From assembly GCA_900660155.1 (NCBI GenBank), contig CABFPE010000723.1, positions 34,846-98,845 on the forward strand: a stretch of DNA of 64,000 nucleotides, written 5' to 3'. The notes beneath the pieces are model-generated. The model made no database searches. It saw only the letters and a list, made by a program, of their open reading frames with translations, and was not told the DNA's origin. Positions 46,266-58,315 of the stretch are shown one piece after another (position 1 is the first letter of the stretch; each line of letters starts with the position of its first letter). The stretch comes from Hofstenia miamia (taxonomy: Eukaryota > Xenacoelomorpha > Acoela > Hofsteniidae). A program made the translations under genes and the position numbers.

Positions 46266-46700
46266 AAGTTTTTGTTTGTGGGGAATCTGCAACATGAAAC
46301 AATCAAGTTGTCTTCCAACTTTCGTATTATTTGAAATTCAAACACAAGTTGAAATTATTTACCTAAGTCAAGAAAAATTCTGTTGTGTTGCATAATTCAT
46401 GATTTCTGGCATTGTAATGTTGTCAGCGTAATTTCTCAATTTCTGTTATTAGTGATCGGAGCTCACGCCATTTATCACCTATTACTTTTATGAATTGTTC
46501 TGAGACGATAAAGGTAAACGCAATAGCCAACATAATCCTTCCTTGTGTTTGCCCTCTCAATGATTCAACATGGGATATTTTTCGCCTTTCTTAACCAAAC
46601 ATGGCTTCCTCATTTATTAGTTGGTTGGGCAACGTGGACAATCGTTTTATCTTCTAAAGTGTAATGATCTTTCATGAAGTTACCCAAGTGATCAAGCAAA
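46266..46700 (-). pseudogene. Unrecognised coding-like remnant
   Basis: From about 46,600 down to 46,432 the minus strand gives about 55 codons with coding-like composition: an Arg-Gly-Gln-Thr-Gln-Gly-Arg segment, a hydrophobic stretch, then Lys-Trp-Arg-Glu-Leu-Arg-Ser-Leu-Ile. Stops lie on both sides. It looks like a decayed transposon or gene exon. I cannot assign it. Confidence 0.3.
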
Positions 46701-47647
46701 TTGATGATGGATTGTACGCAATTTGACATTATCCAATAATTGGTGCAGCATCCATACAGCGTAAACATTATGCATTTGGCGCTTATCTACTAGAATAGGA
46801 TGGACTGTTCAAATTCTAAGGCCTATAATGTGATGCAAACTGCGAAGGATGATGGTCATCATCAATTTGCTGAAGTCTTTATTAGAGTTGCTTTTTCACC
46901 ATAAACAAATATTTTGCAACCCACCATGAAAGCATAAAGTCATATATATTATTTTGGTTCATTGCACGAGTTAACTCAGTATACATGTAGGATTTGAATA
47001 TATTAATGGTGAAATTAATTTCTGGTTCCATAGTTCATTGCGCTATAGTAATGATGCTACAGAAAAATCAGCATAACATTTTAATCAAATATAGGGATTG
47101 ATTAGTTATTTATTAATTTTTCACCTAATATAAACAACTTAATAAATGTTTTGCAAAATGCGACATAAATCTGCGTGCATCTTATTTATTGACTAACTAT
47201 ATAGGCAAACATATAAAACACAGTAATTTTCCACAATAAGCCCTATTTGACTAAATGCAATACTGTATTTCGAATAATTAAAGAAAATTATCAAAACGAC
47301 TAAGGTTTAAAAACAAAAATACAAATAAAAGTCGTGGAAATAAATTGTAAATCTTAATATTCAGAAATTAATCATAGCCGGTATTTTGGCCATAGTCGGC
47401 TGTCCGACGCGGCCATGGCCGCAGAACACTACTACAAACAAAATCAATACAATGCCTAACAAAAGCTATAGCAGTTTATAACCAGTTTATGCAAAAATAT
47501 CACTGCAATTCTTAATTATATATTTAAACTCATTTTTAAGAAGGAGGTATGAAAATTTGTGAATAGGTTCCGTTCGGTATTACTCAAAATACATCGGTAT
47601 CGGTTCGAAATCTGTAAGACTGAAGAATCAAAACCATTTTTGGTGTA
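46701..47647. other. Non-coding stretch with a possible MITE end
   Basis: A C+G-rich patch near 47,380-47,430 (GGCCATAGTCGGCTGTCCG) and a GGTATCGGTTCG stretch near 47,600 resemble ends of hAT-type non-autonomous elements, but no paired terminal repeats were found. Confidence 0.25.
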
Positions 47648-47648
47648 T

Positions 47649-47689
<41 letters not shown>
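47648..47689. repeat. (TA)n microsatellite
   Basis: About 42 bases of TA next to the LINE remnant. Confidence 0.95.
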
Positions 47690-47691
<2 letters not shown>

Positions 47692-47734
47692 TGTACTACA
47701 CCAATAAGGCTGCAAGAATATAACATTGATATGG

Positions 47735-50570
47735 AAGACTATAATAATAATAATGATAATACTAATAATGAATCAATTTATTTAGCATACATTACAAAAA
47801 ATAAAAACTAGTCAAGTCTTACGGCAGCAAGGACAGTAACAGGAGATGAAATAGAAGCAGATGGAAGACTAGGCCAAATGGAGAATGGCACAGCAAAGAG
47901 GAAAGACAAAGATTCCTTGAAGCTCAGTGGCAGGGAAAAGAAATCAATCGCTGTTGGAGGGTTGAGAGTGAAGATGTAATTAGCAGCAGTACAAGCATGA
48001 TTGAAAACCAAATGAAGGGTGCAATGTTTCTTGGGACGATGAATGGAGAAGGTGACAACATCATCAGAGCGAGTGGAGCAGGAATTACCAAACTTAATGA
48101 AATCAAAAAGATCAAGATCCAATTTGCAAGTGAGCAGATGATTGAACAGAAGGAGAATTTGAGAAGGGCGTCTTTGTATGGCAAGGGGGATATCCATTTG
48201 AAGGCACGCCTCTGGAAATTTTCCATAGAGTGGAACAAGAATGGGAAGGCCACCAACAGGGAGAATCATAGAGAAGAATGGCGCGAGGAATGGACTTGGA
48301 CAAAGAGAGTTTCACATAAGCCGTGGAATTAAAGGGAACATTGCAGAAGAGGGCAAAGGGTGAGGAATTAGCTTTGCAGAGACGGAAGGACACATGACCA
48401 GACCAATTTAAGTTATCAGCAAATTGAACTCCAAGATGAGTATAATGAGGGGAAAAGTTCACAGAAAGAGGAAGATAAGAAGGGGGAGATACAGAAAAGG
48501 AAATATCAAAGGCTTTGTTTGGGCTAAAATCAAGATGGTTAACAGAAGGCCAAGTAGACAAAAGCACAAGATCAGAGGTAATATTGGAGGCAAAAGAACT
48601 ACCAAAGTTGAAAATCACAGTGTCATCAATGTAAAGTAGACAGGATCAGTTGAGGACATATTGAGGGAGGTCTTTGTTAGCAACAAGAAAGAAGAGAACA
48701 GCAAACACGGAACCTTTAAGAGCACCACTAGATACAAGAGAAGGGAAGAAATAGAAGATTTGATTTTGACACACTGATGATGATTGGAATGGTAAGACTA
48801 AAAGAGTTCGATGAAATCAGCATCAAAGCCAAAATAAACTGAATTTGTCAAAAAGGATAGAGTGAGAGAGCCAATCAAAAGCTTTAGAAATTTCAAAAAG
48901 ATAATGCAAGTTAGTGATGGTAAAAAGACCCGGAAATTTACCATGCTGAGAAACAGAGATGACGAATTTTAGGGAACACATAACAAAAAACAAGACGCTC
49001 AAAGATGATTGACAGCCGAAAAAAAAATAGCTATTGAATGATAAGAAGTGACTTGAGAGGAAGGAAGCTGATTGGATGTTATCATTTGAGAGATCCAAGA
49101 TGTTTTCCAGCAAGGCGGAAAATGTTTAGAGGAGCAAACGTAGGAGAAGCAATGCTTTAAAAAGATGAAAGAGTTGATGAAGTTTTGTGGATTGCAAAGG
49201 ATGGGACACCATCAGGATAGCAAGAACCAGAAAACTTCCAAGACTTAAGCATGAGGGAAATGTCATGGGCGTTGAAGACAATGGCACATTGGCGAATCAG
49301 GGGGAAGGTGGCAGGAGGACCAGGACAGAGAGAGACAGGATAAGAAAAATTCGAGAAGAAATAGGCATTGAAGAGATCACCTTTCTCCAGATCCAAGTGA
49401 GCAGAAAGATGACTCCAATTCAAGTTGGGGAGGTCAGATTTGGAATGCAGAAAAAGCAAGAAAGCATAAGAGTCTTGAAGAGATCCAGATGAGAAGATGA
49501 ACAAGACAGAGATTTTGTTGAGTCTCATGAAGTTGATGCCGTCTTCTGTGAGAGAAGAGAGTTTTGAAGAATCAGAAGGACTGTAATGGCGTTTGAAAGA
49601 TTTGAGTTTATTCAAAGAGTGTACAGCAAGGGATAAGAAATAGAAAGAGACAGAAATACGCATTTTCCAACAACGAGGAACAAATGATGAAATAACTTTG
49701 TGAAGGAAGGTATACCAGAAATCAGGAGAGGGAGCATTAAAAATCGGGAATGAAGAAGAGAGAAAAGTATTTAGAGATACAAAGTTACAGATTGAGCATA
49801 TTGAGGAGTGGCAGAACAAGCAAATGAGTAATAGAATTGACAGACAGGCAGACGGACAAATGAGTGATCAGCTTAAGCAGAACAGGAATCACAGAGGTTT
49901 CAAAAATACGATCAGGATGAGGGAAAAAACCAAGTGAAGGAGAGAGGAACGGGAAATAGGAGAAAATAGCAATTGTTCAAGAGAGTAGGAAGCAAAAAGA
50001 TCCAGAGCAGCGGATTCATAGGCGTCATTAGAGTCAAGTGCATTCTAACAAACATTAGGAAGGTTGAAGTAACCACAGATGAGGAGATGAGGGGGATTTG
50101 GAAATCCAAGTTGACGAGAGAGAGTGATAGACTGATTATGAAAGTACTCAAGCATGGATGAAAAATCAGCAAGGGTAATGTGAAAAGTACTTCTTGAAGG
50201 AGGGTTGTAAACTCAGAGAAGAGAAACAATGTGATCACTGAGAACAACAGCACAACTGCAACAGAAGTCTAAGGTAAAAGACTCAAAGGAGAGGGGGTGG
50301 ATGTCAAGGATAGGGCGATGTGAGGCAATCAGAACACTACCATGACGACTACTAGAACGATCCATAGGGCAGAGAACTTTAAGTGATAATTTAGGAAAAA
50401 CAATACTGTCAGCAAGAGAAAGATCAAGCCAATTTTCAGTAATGAAAATGAAGTCAACAGGAGACTGCAAGAAGAAGTTATAAACACTGAGACGGCGGTT
50501 TAATGAGATAAGACTGCGAGTATTGGCGAGAAAACTGCTATTGCCAATTTGTAAAAGCCATTTCTAAGCC
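47735..50570 (-). mobile_element. CR1/Jockey-type LINE remnant
   Basis: Minus-strand remains in order. The endonuclease start has a 'SfLANtRSLisl' opening, 'pvDFIFiTENWLD' and a 'DRsssrHGsvLIA' block (50,300-50,530), and a 'GyFNLPn' block sits near 50,045. The reverse transcriptase entry is 'YPDGVPSf' (about 49,190-49,215), the 'FEiSKAFDwLSHsILf' block is near 48,840-48,885, and the RT thumb 'HLGVqFadnLNWSgHVsfRLCKA' is at about 48,370-48,440. A degenerate ATT repeat at 47,740-47,760 may be the 3' end. The catalytic FADD box could not be traced cleanly. Codon use is C/T-rich on the coding strand, unlike the surroundings. Frames are shifted repeatedly, so it is dead. Confidence 0.85.
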
Positions 50571-51805
50571 TTTCTTTATATTTGCTGCTCTGTTTTTTAA
50601 ATACTAGCAATATTTACAGCAATCACTTTGTCTGTGTTAATTAGGTTAACTGACGTCATCCTCTTAGTTCGTGTATCTTTTTGATAACTATCAGCAAAAA
50701 GAAGAAATGTAAACTGACGCTTTTATTATTGAATACGTCAAATTGATATTAATCCTCAAATGATAAATACTTCTGCATTCAGTTACTGTTAATTTGAGTC
50801 CAATTGAATTGTAATAGAGAAATAGGATTTTTATATTTAGATAACTGTGGTATTTATTAATCAAATTTGTAATTGAACTTTAACTTGGCTACATTACTAC
50901 CTTAAAAACAATGTGTTTTTAAGCCTTACGTGGTATATTTAAATTTACTATGTATTTCAGTCTTTTGTATGATTACAAGTGTCTAAAAAATTCTAAAAAA
51001 AATATTTTCGCTCTAGAAGTAATTGAACTACATTGTTAGCTTGTAAACTGAAATCAAACGACTACTTGCTCTTATACATTGATGCTATTCTGCCAATCTA
51101 TATGTAAATGTATATCTCTCTTGTATTTTTGTAAAACTAAAAGTTGCTCAAGGAGGACATATTAGTTCCTTGCCAAGTGCGAAAAGAAACAGTCGGCGCT
51201 TATCTGACATCCCTAAATTGCAATCTGGAAAAACTTCAGTGTTATTTATACAAAGATAATTACAAAGCCCATTGATCACAAATCAATTTTAATATATCTT
51301 GTTGGTATTATTGAATGGAATCCAATTTCGCTAAGAGAGAGATATACATGGCAATAGTTTTTAAAAATTTCCCAGTCAATCAAATTTTTATCAAATATGG
51401 AACTGTGATGAAAGAAAATTAATTTTACAATCTCTAAAATTGGCAGTTCTTTGGTTCAGTTTTTCTCAAATCAAATGTGTTTTTACCCCAATTTTGCCCC
51501 ATGGGTACCCACTTGACCCATACTCGCTCCGGACTATTTTGCCCCATTGGTCAACCCACCCCCCCCCTCCGCCCTTCTATCTCTGCCATATAATTGTTTT
51601 TCAAGCAAGATAAAAACATTGATACTCTCTCGGAAAATCAATGTAATGTTTGAATATTTAAGTTATTATAAGAATAATGTATGCACTAAGTGAATACTAC
51701 TTATAAACAATAACAAAAATAATTGACAGTATATTTTTTACGATGCTTTGAAAAAATATTTTTAAATTAATTTTACAAAAATATTCAATTTGAATTTATA
51801 ATAAG
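50571..51805. other. Non-coding stretch with a C-rich run
   Basis: Nothing coding. A run of ten or so C lies at 51,560-51,575 in a pyrimidine-rich patch (51,485-51,590), the most C-rich point of the window. Confidence 0.5.
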
Positions 51806-52074
51806 CAAAATTATTAGCAAATTGTTAAAGAGTATAAACATTTGTTCAAAGTACGATTATTTCATAATTTAATTTTAACTGTTGTAATGAAACGTCAATG
51901 CTAATATGTTTGTCATTAATATTTTCTTTGCCTGCTAACTAGCTTTATATAGAGATATCCATGCTGTCTATTCCAGTTTTGTCTGCTCATAGCCAAAGTC
52001 ATAGCAGAAGATTAAAATTTACAAAATGCTTACGCAGCAATATGTAATTATGAAGTCTACTAAATGCTTTGTAA

Positions 52075-52305
52075 ACATCTTCTAAACAATTTAAATGCAA
52101 ATTTTAAGCAACTTCTAGACGTCTTCAGGACGTCATCTAAACGTTTTCTTAACGTCTCTAGAATTCTTGTAAACGTCTTGAAGGCGTCTTCTAAACCATT
52201 TTTAAACGTCTGAAAGACTTCTTTCACACATGACAGAGATGCCATTTCTAAACGTCTTCTAAACTATTTGAAGAAGTATTATAAGACGTCTTCTAAACGT
52301 TTTAT
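52075..52305. repeat. CTTCTAAACGT-type periodic array (third copy)
   Basis: As at 32,075-32,275, with about 30 additional bases of the same period (52,118-52,170). Confidence 0.65.
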
Positions 52306-52521
52306 TGTTTATTGGGAAAGGCATAAGTCATATATAATGTATCATAATAATTACTAAATAAAACTTCAAAATTCAGTGAATATAGATGAGACAATGACCT
52401 ACTACTTCTTATTTTCAGTATTGACTTTAGGGAATTAGCGATAGCAAACGGCTAATGGACTTGGGGCTTCCTGCTTTACGGCCTTTTCCTAGATAATGTC
52501 ACATTGAAAACATATAATGTA

Positions 52522-53410
52522 CATTATTATAAGACGTCTTCTAAACGTTTTATTGTTTATTGGGGAAGGCATAAGTCATATATCAATGATATCAATTGAG
52601 ATTTCCAAAGTAAGAAATTTCTTGGACAATAGAAAATTTGTTAAATTTGCTTGAAAAAATATATACTGTATATATGATTAATATATTTGTTGACTTGTAT
52701 TAGCTCACAAATTTATCCTGTAATTACACCCGCAATATTTTTAATCTGATAATGTCACATTGAAAACATATAATGTACATTACTTAGAAATGCTATTTGC
52801 GAAGAAATATTACACAGTGTGAGCAGGTACATGCATTCTGTGATCAATATTTCCAATTTGACTAATAGGTTGTATTTGCCCTGGACCCAGGGAGGTTAAA
52901 CCCACCCTAAAATTTTTAGTAAAACCTGTTATAGATATATTTGTTGACTTGTATTAGCTCACAAATTTATCCTATAATTACACCCGCAATATTTTTAATC
53001 TGATAATTGATTAGATGACAATCAGTAGTGTTTTTGTAAATAGCAATTGCAAATTTCTATTTATTGCTAGCATTAATTTTTAATTTTGGTTTTTATTAAG
53101 AGTGTCATTATACGATTCTATAAAATATGCTACTTTTCTGAAAACATAATAGATTTATATACATTTAGGTTGTGTGTTGATGTATTTTTCTGATATGTCC
53201 TGCAATAATCCTCTGCAAATAGAAACCTTATCCATCTATACTTTGTTTGGAGCTACTATTACAGTAACTAGTAATATAAAAGTTGATTTACTCAATGTTC
53301 TAAATTTTGATGATAGTGTTTTCAGTAAGATTTACATTAAACGATTCTATAACATTTGCTACTTTTCTGAAAACATAATAGATTTATATACATTTAGGTT
53401 GTGTGTTGAT
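52522..53410 (+). other. Self-zipper: sequence alternating with itself shifted by about 240 bases
   Basis: Relative to 32.4-33.4 kb, four tracts are replaced by sequence from further upstream in the same copy: 52,524-52,583 (source shifted 248), 52,750-52,815 (256), 52,935-53,025 (254) and 53,341-53,409 (229). In three of the four the replaced and replacing tracts are of almost equal length (58/60, 57/58, 69/67 bases), so flanking sequence keeps its register. Junctions show short shared bases. Confidence 0.85.
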
Positions 53411-53658
53411 TGAATTTACAGAATATGTGTATGATAGTTCTACGCCAACTGTTCACCCTCAAGTTTATAGCAATCTTGGATTAATATCAAGTGACAGCTG
53501 CGATTTACGATTTACAAATGTTGATATCTTGAAAATTAGTGATGAATTAATTCCTCCCAATCAATTTTGCCCTTTCTCAAGTTTTATATTCTTCAAGGAG
53601 ATAAGTAATGGTCAACCTCTTCCTTTAGCTGATCGTGTGAGCATAAGAGTTTATGGAG
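53169..53658 (+). pseudogene. Exon A, third copy, rearranged
   Basis: The first 56 codons match the right copy, except that one Pro-Cys becomes Thr-Ser, losing a cysteine. Then 69 bases, including the Asp-Ser-Cys-Ser-Ile-Trp segment, are replaced by 67 bases copied from this exon's own acceptor region, which shifts the frame. The full 490-base exon is therefore out of frame. Its 3' part from 53,398 is an in-frame alternative exon, listed separately. Confidence 0.7.
53398..53658 (+). CDS. Possible shortened exon A using a duplicated acceptor
   Basis: The copied acceptor (ACATTTAG at 53,390-53,397) is followed by 261 bases (87 codons), again phase 1-1, joining Cys-Val-Leu-Ile directly to Glu-Phe-Thr-Glu-Tyr of the conserved half. 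Its residues at variable sites combine those of the left and right copies, plus one unique Ser in the Lys-Ile-x patch. Real only if the local sequence is real. Confidence 0.4.
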
Positions 53659-54450
53659 GTAGGCATTATGTAATTATCTAACACAACTTTCTGTATTTAA
53701 TAAATGCAATTTGGTATGTAAATATATGTTTTTCATGCAAATGAATTACATAAAAATGTTAATTTTGCTTAATTTTTTATTGACCCTTTGTTCCTAGAAT
53801 GCTTTTTCATGTGCTGAATCAGTTTCAATGTTGTTTTTTGAGTTAAATAATATGTAATAATGTAGAGTAAATCTTGGCTAAAGTTTATTACTATTTTCAT
53901 TGAACCATTTGAAATTAATCACATCTCTATTTGATAGATTCTTGCAGAGTCAATTTAATATGTGAGTCAATTTAGATATGTGATAGTGGCTATGCTGGGA
54001 TTGTTTATGTGTATTGGAATATCTAACATCAGTGTAGTTATGTTTCTGATATACAGCAAAATTTCTAAAGATTTGGTATTGATGTATCCCATACCATTAA
54101 TAATTTTTTAGGACGACATATTTTTAAGCGAATTTCTTTTCCCTCTATCAAGGAATTACCAGCAGTTAGGCATTGATAAAAATTGTGAATTTTATGAACT
54201 AAAGTGACTTCTCCATATTTTTACTTAGTTAAACTCCTTAATGTTTTCTTTACCTTATTTCTACTATTGTTAATGTTATGTACCAAAGCGACTATTCCAT
54301 ATTTTGAGCAATTTTATCCAAGCTTCTAACTTAAATATTGAAAGCCTTTTGTATGGACACATTAATAGGATGAGTTTCGCTAATTCAATGTGTACGACTT
54401 ATTCAAAAACTTATTCTTGTACAAGGAGTACAAAAATGATTTTTTTTCAA
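53659..54450. other. Diverged intron-like flank of exon A (third copy)
   Basis: Related to 33,621-34,795 with many indels. The frame at 54,304-54,430 keeps similarity to 34,680-34,795 but I do not recognise it. Confidence 0.45.
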
Positions 54451-56262
54451 ATAGAAAGCACACTGCACGACAATATTGGACTTTGCGCACAGCGTTCCTA
54501 TTCTTAGTGGAAGGATAAGAAAATTCTCTATCTTGTAGTGCACATCTAAGGAGTGATTACTTAAATTTCAACATGCTTTTTCCTTTTAACAAGCATGACT
54601 GTTACAAAAATAGATGACCTTGTCAATCTTGTCGAAGCAGTAGTCATGCTTAATACTGCTTAAGAACATAGCAAAAACCAGAATGTGGAAAACTTAGTTT
54701 TATAGACCCAGTTAACTCTCAGTTGAAACTCAGCTTATGCCGTCTAGATTAATACAATAAATAGAATGACTTAGACAAGAAATAAACTAAGTCAACCACC
54801 AAGAGCTAACCAAGTGTTTCCCTGCATATTTATCTTTGCCAATAGGCCCTTATTCATTAGGCTGCACAACTAAAAATTCATTTGTTATTGATATAAATGT
54901 TTATCAACTATATGTGTATATACTAGGGATGAGCTGATCCCGAAATTTCAAGATCGGCCGATTCCAATTACCAACAATTAATAATCAGCCGATTCTGATT
55001 ATTTACTAATCTGATTACTCGTATTTTTAAATAAAGAAAATGTTAGTTACTTATAATCATAAACATGATAGCCTAAATGAACAAAAACATTGTAAGTGAG
55101 GTAGGCTATAACTATAATAAAACTATAATGTATTGTAATTATAATTTAATCGTAAGTAGAATACAAATATATGTCTAAAAGTAAAAACGTAATTGTTACT
55201 GTAATATAATCATAGATTGTGCTAATATTAAAGTTAAAGTTGTACCTTGCTACAGTGCAGTGCAGGGGCGGATACAGAAAATTATTTTAGAGGGGCATAA
55301 AGTAGAATAAAATGCTAAGTGCATAATTGGATACTAAAATGGGTATAAAACTATTAAATTTTAAAAATTCATCACTATGTAAGGACTTCAACACCATCAA
55401 CTACTCTAGAAATGGAAACATAAAATTCCTGCAATCTTTCAAGGCTCAGGACAATTTTTTTCAAATTTCAATTACGGTTTAATAATGGCATGTTGTGTTC
55501 TTTAAGAGACTTTGGCAATATGCATTGCAAAATAGACCAATGGTATAAGATTGAGAAATTCCAAAATTTTCACCTAATGGTATGAATGTGTTTTGTAATA
55601 GAAAAAATATCACTATTGTGATTAGCATTAGTTTATATATGCTCTATATATGAATGGAAATTATATCTCTTCAAAATAAGAATTAGTGAAACTTAACCCT
55701 AGTCAAGCTAATATGGAGTGTTTTGTATAGGACAAGGCTGTAGTAAAAATATGTCAAGCTTAATATTACGCATGCCAAGCATTGTATAACATCGTGGTGA
55801 TATTTAGTAGAGTAGTGTGAAAATCTGTTTTATTTATTATTATAATTTTAAACATTTAGAATAATTATATATTGATGTGAACCATATGAATAACAAAACA
55901 TCTTCAACTTTTTTTATAATTTGGTCAAATTTTAAGTACGCAGATAAGCATTTAATTTAAAATACAATACATATTCTATCATAAAATAAAATATTCAAAC
56001 ATTATCTACGAAAACAAAAATGTGAAAATGTCATCCTGTGAAGACTGACAGATTCCTAAATTTTGGAGAGTAGTTTACCTGAACTAAACATGTAAGAGCA
56101 GCTGATTACTGGCAAGTTTTTTCTGACTCCCAAGTTAATTGATTCTTCAGGAATCGCATACTTAGAGATTCTATAATATTGATTGCTAATCTAAAACTGA
56201 ATACATATTTTTATGATCTGATTTAGTGCATGTGTAAAAATATCAGTTAATAATATACATTT
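54451..56262. other. Unrelated sequence replacing block V, with hAT-like ends
   Basis: A CTAGGGATGAGCTGATCCCG stretch at about 54,925 and CAGGGGCGGATACAG at 55,263 both resemble terminal sequences of hAT-superfamily elements. They do not pair with each other, so they would belong to two fragments. The rest is AT-rich and non-coding. Confidence 0.35.
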
Positions 56263-57591
56263 CCCAATGATCAGTTGTATTGTTTTTAATTACATATTTC
56301 CCAAACCACACTTTACTAACATTTTAATAATAATAAATTTTCTCAAATTGGCCCTTACTTTTCTGGTTATCTTATATGGTTTTTTCTAATTATTTTATAT
56401 TAATTATTAACATCTACCTTAGCTAAATATAGGACATCCCTTCAGGTACAGCAACACTACTGGTGGCCATAACTGAATGCCAGTAACCCCTTCTGTACCC
56501 TAAGGAATAACATAGGTTTAGAGGAGTAAGGTTTTTGTTTACATGTATGATAACAAGCCATTGTGACCTTTCGACTTTCGATGAGCTGAGCGTCGGGATT
56601 TGGTTTTCTTAGTTCTGCGCCGGCCGGAGGCCATCCCAACTATCAGAAGAATTACAATGATATTTCTTCTCTGGGTTCTGGGTTGTTGTTGTTGGAGTAT
56701 ACAATTGGTTCCACGTTACTTCGCTAAACTGCAAGTAAGAAGAAAATGGCAATTTATTACTCATTTGTTATTTGTTTGGTTAGAATGTTAAAATGTGGAA
56801 GTCCCTAGAAAAGAATATTCTACAATATATATAATTGATGAAACGTACACACATGTTTTATACATTGAAAAAAATATAAGCATTTTCAAATTTTCTGCAA
56901 TTTGCACAAAGATCTATATTTATTTTTTGCTGCAAAACTTACTATAGCAAGCAAATTAATCAGTACTAAATATATTCATTATACAGTGCTTCTTTTCTAA
57001 AATTAATAAGTAATGGAAACATGTAAAGGACATTCTGAGATTTCCCAGTACTTTACTTTGCAAATATTATCAACAAGGCAACGAAAAAGACTTTTTTTAT
57101 TATATAATTAAAATACTAGTTTTGGTTTTAAAATCTCTTCATTAATAAACCAGTTCTGAAACATTATATTTCTCAATGTTATCGCTTATAATTGCTGGCT
57201 TATATTAGAAGTTAATTCAACAACGTCATAATGAGGATAAAAATTACTTCATTGACGATAGGCCAGCTACAGCCATCACTAAATCGAGCCATTGGTTTTT
57301 AAAAGCTTCATTTTCTTCCACTGAGTCAATGATACTCAGGAATATTTTGCTCTTCATATAAGAATATAACAATCTTTGGCTGAAATAAAAAAACTTGTTG
57401 GGGTTAATATGGCTTCTCCATGATCAACTATTTCCTGTACCTTATGTGTCACAGCAGGCCAGAGACCATCGTGTAAATAGGTTCTAGTCACACTCTTTCA
57501 GTGATTCTATCCCATAAACGAACTGTTTTTTCAGAATGTTTCCACAAAATTCATTACAATAGTCATCTTAAAGATATTCAATTCACCATGT
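56263..57591 (+). repeat. Block U, third copy
   Basis: Nearly identical to 35,863-37,192. The first few hundred bases of U and all of V are absent. Confidence 0.85.
56657..56734 (+). CDS. Candidate first exon encoding a signal peptide (third copy)
   Basis: Identical to the right-arm copy at 36,256-36,333, with the same ATG context and CAA|GTAAGA donor, and the same C+G-rich patch upstream. It lies about 6 kb upstream of exon B, the only intact Ig-like exon, but the phase mismatch (0 against 1) means another exon would have to lie between. Confidence 0.4.
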
Positions 57592-58315
57592 AATGTCAAG
57601 CAAACAACAAATGAATTTTCTAGATGTGTGCATACACAATTTTACTAAGAAATACAAAACTAGTTGGTACATAAAAAAAGAAATTCTGAATTATACCTGC
57701 CTTGCCATTCAAATTGTAACAAAGCTTACAAAATAAATACAATCAAAGCTTTGCTTAATAGAGCTAAACTTACATCCTCAAATTTCAAACACCTTACAGA
57801 TGCCATCACCAAAGTTTTTAAAATGCTTGAGGATAATGGTTATCTGCACACATTGTCAAAAAATATTCAAACACTTATTTTGAAATAAAAATGAAGAAAA
57901 ACTTGATGAAACCAAGATCAATGCATATTTAAAGCTTCCTTATATATGTAACCAAATTCAAAGTTTAAGGAAGAAAATAACAACTATGAATATAAATTTA
58001 AAATTCGCAAAGATCATTCCTATATTTATATCTTGTAAAACTAAAGATTTGTTCCAAAATAAAGATCCTATTCCAAAGAATTCAGTTTCCTCTGATGTCT
58101 ACAATTATAAAGGTGGTGATTGTAAAAAGTCATACTTCAGGGAATCAAAGCAACATTTGGTAACAAGAATGAAGGAGTATATTAATGGACATCTAAGATC
58201 AGAAATATTTATGCATGGAAACCAAGTATTTGTTGCAAGTTGCAAGGTAAGTATAATCTTTATTTATAATTACTACCAATACAACATCTTTCCATTCAAC
58301 TTTTTAGTCAAGTGA
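57592..58315 (+). pseudogene. Penelope-like element 3' fragment (third copy)
   Basis: As at 37,193-37,916. From about 58,175 to 58,260 it differs at many sites from the other two copies (His to Tyr, Tyr to His, Gly to Arg and so on), while the sequence before and after is nearly identical to the right arm. Confidence 0.58.

Noticed and set aside
47808-48639. Overlapping plus- and minus-strand frames of 70-168 codons
   Set aside because: The plus-strand frames (47,997-48,332 and 48,424-48,639) are shadows of the LINE; only the minus-strand RT motifs are meaningful.
54925-55300. A complete hAT-type element between the two end-like sequences
   Set aside because: The two ends are not inverted repeats of each other and no transposase coding lies between them.
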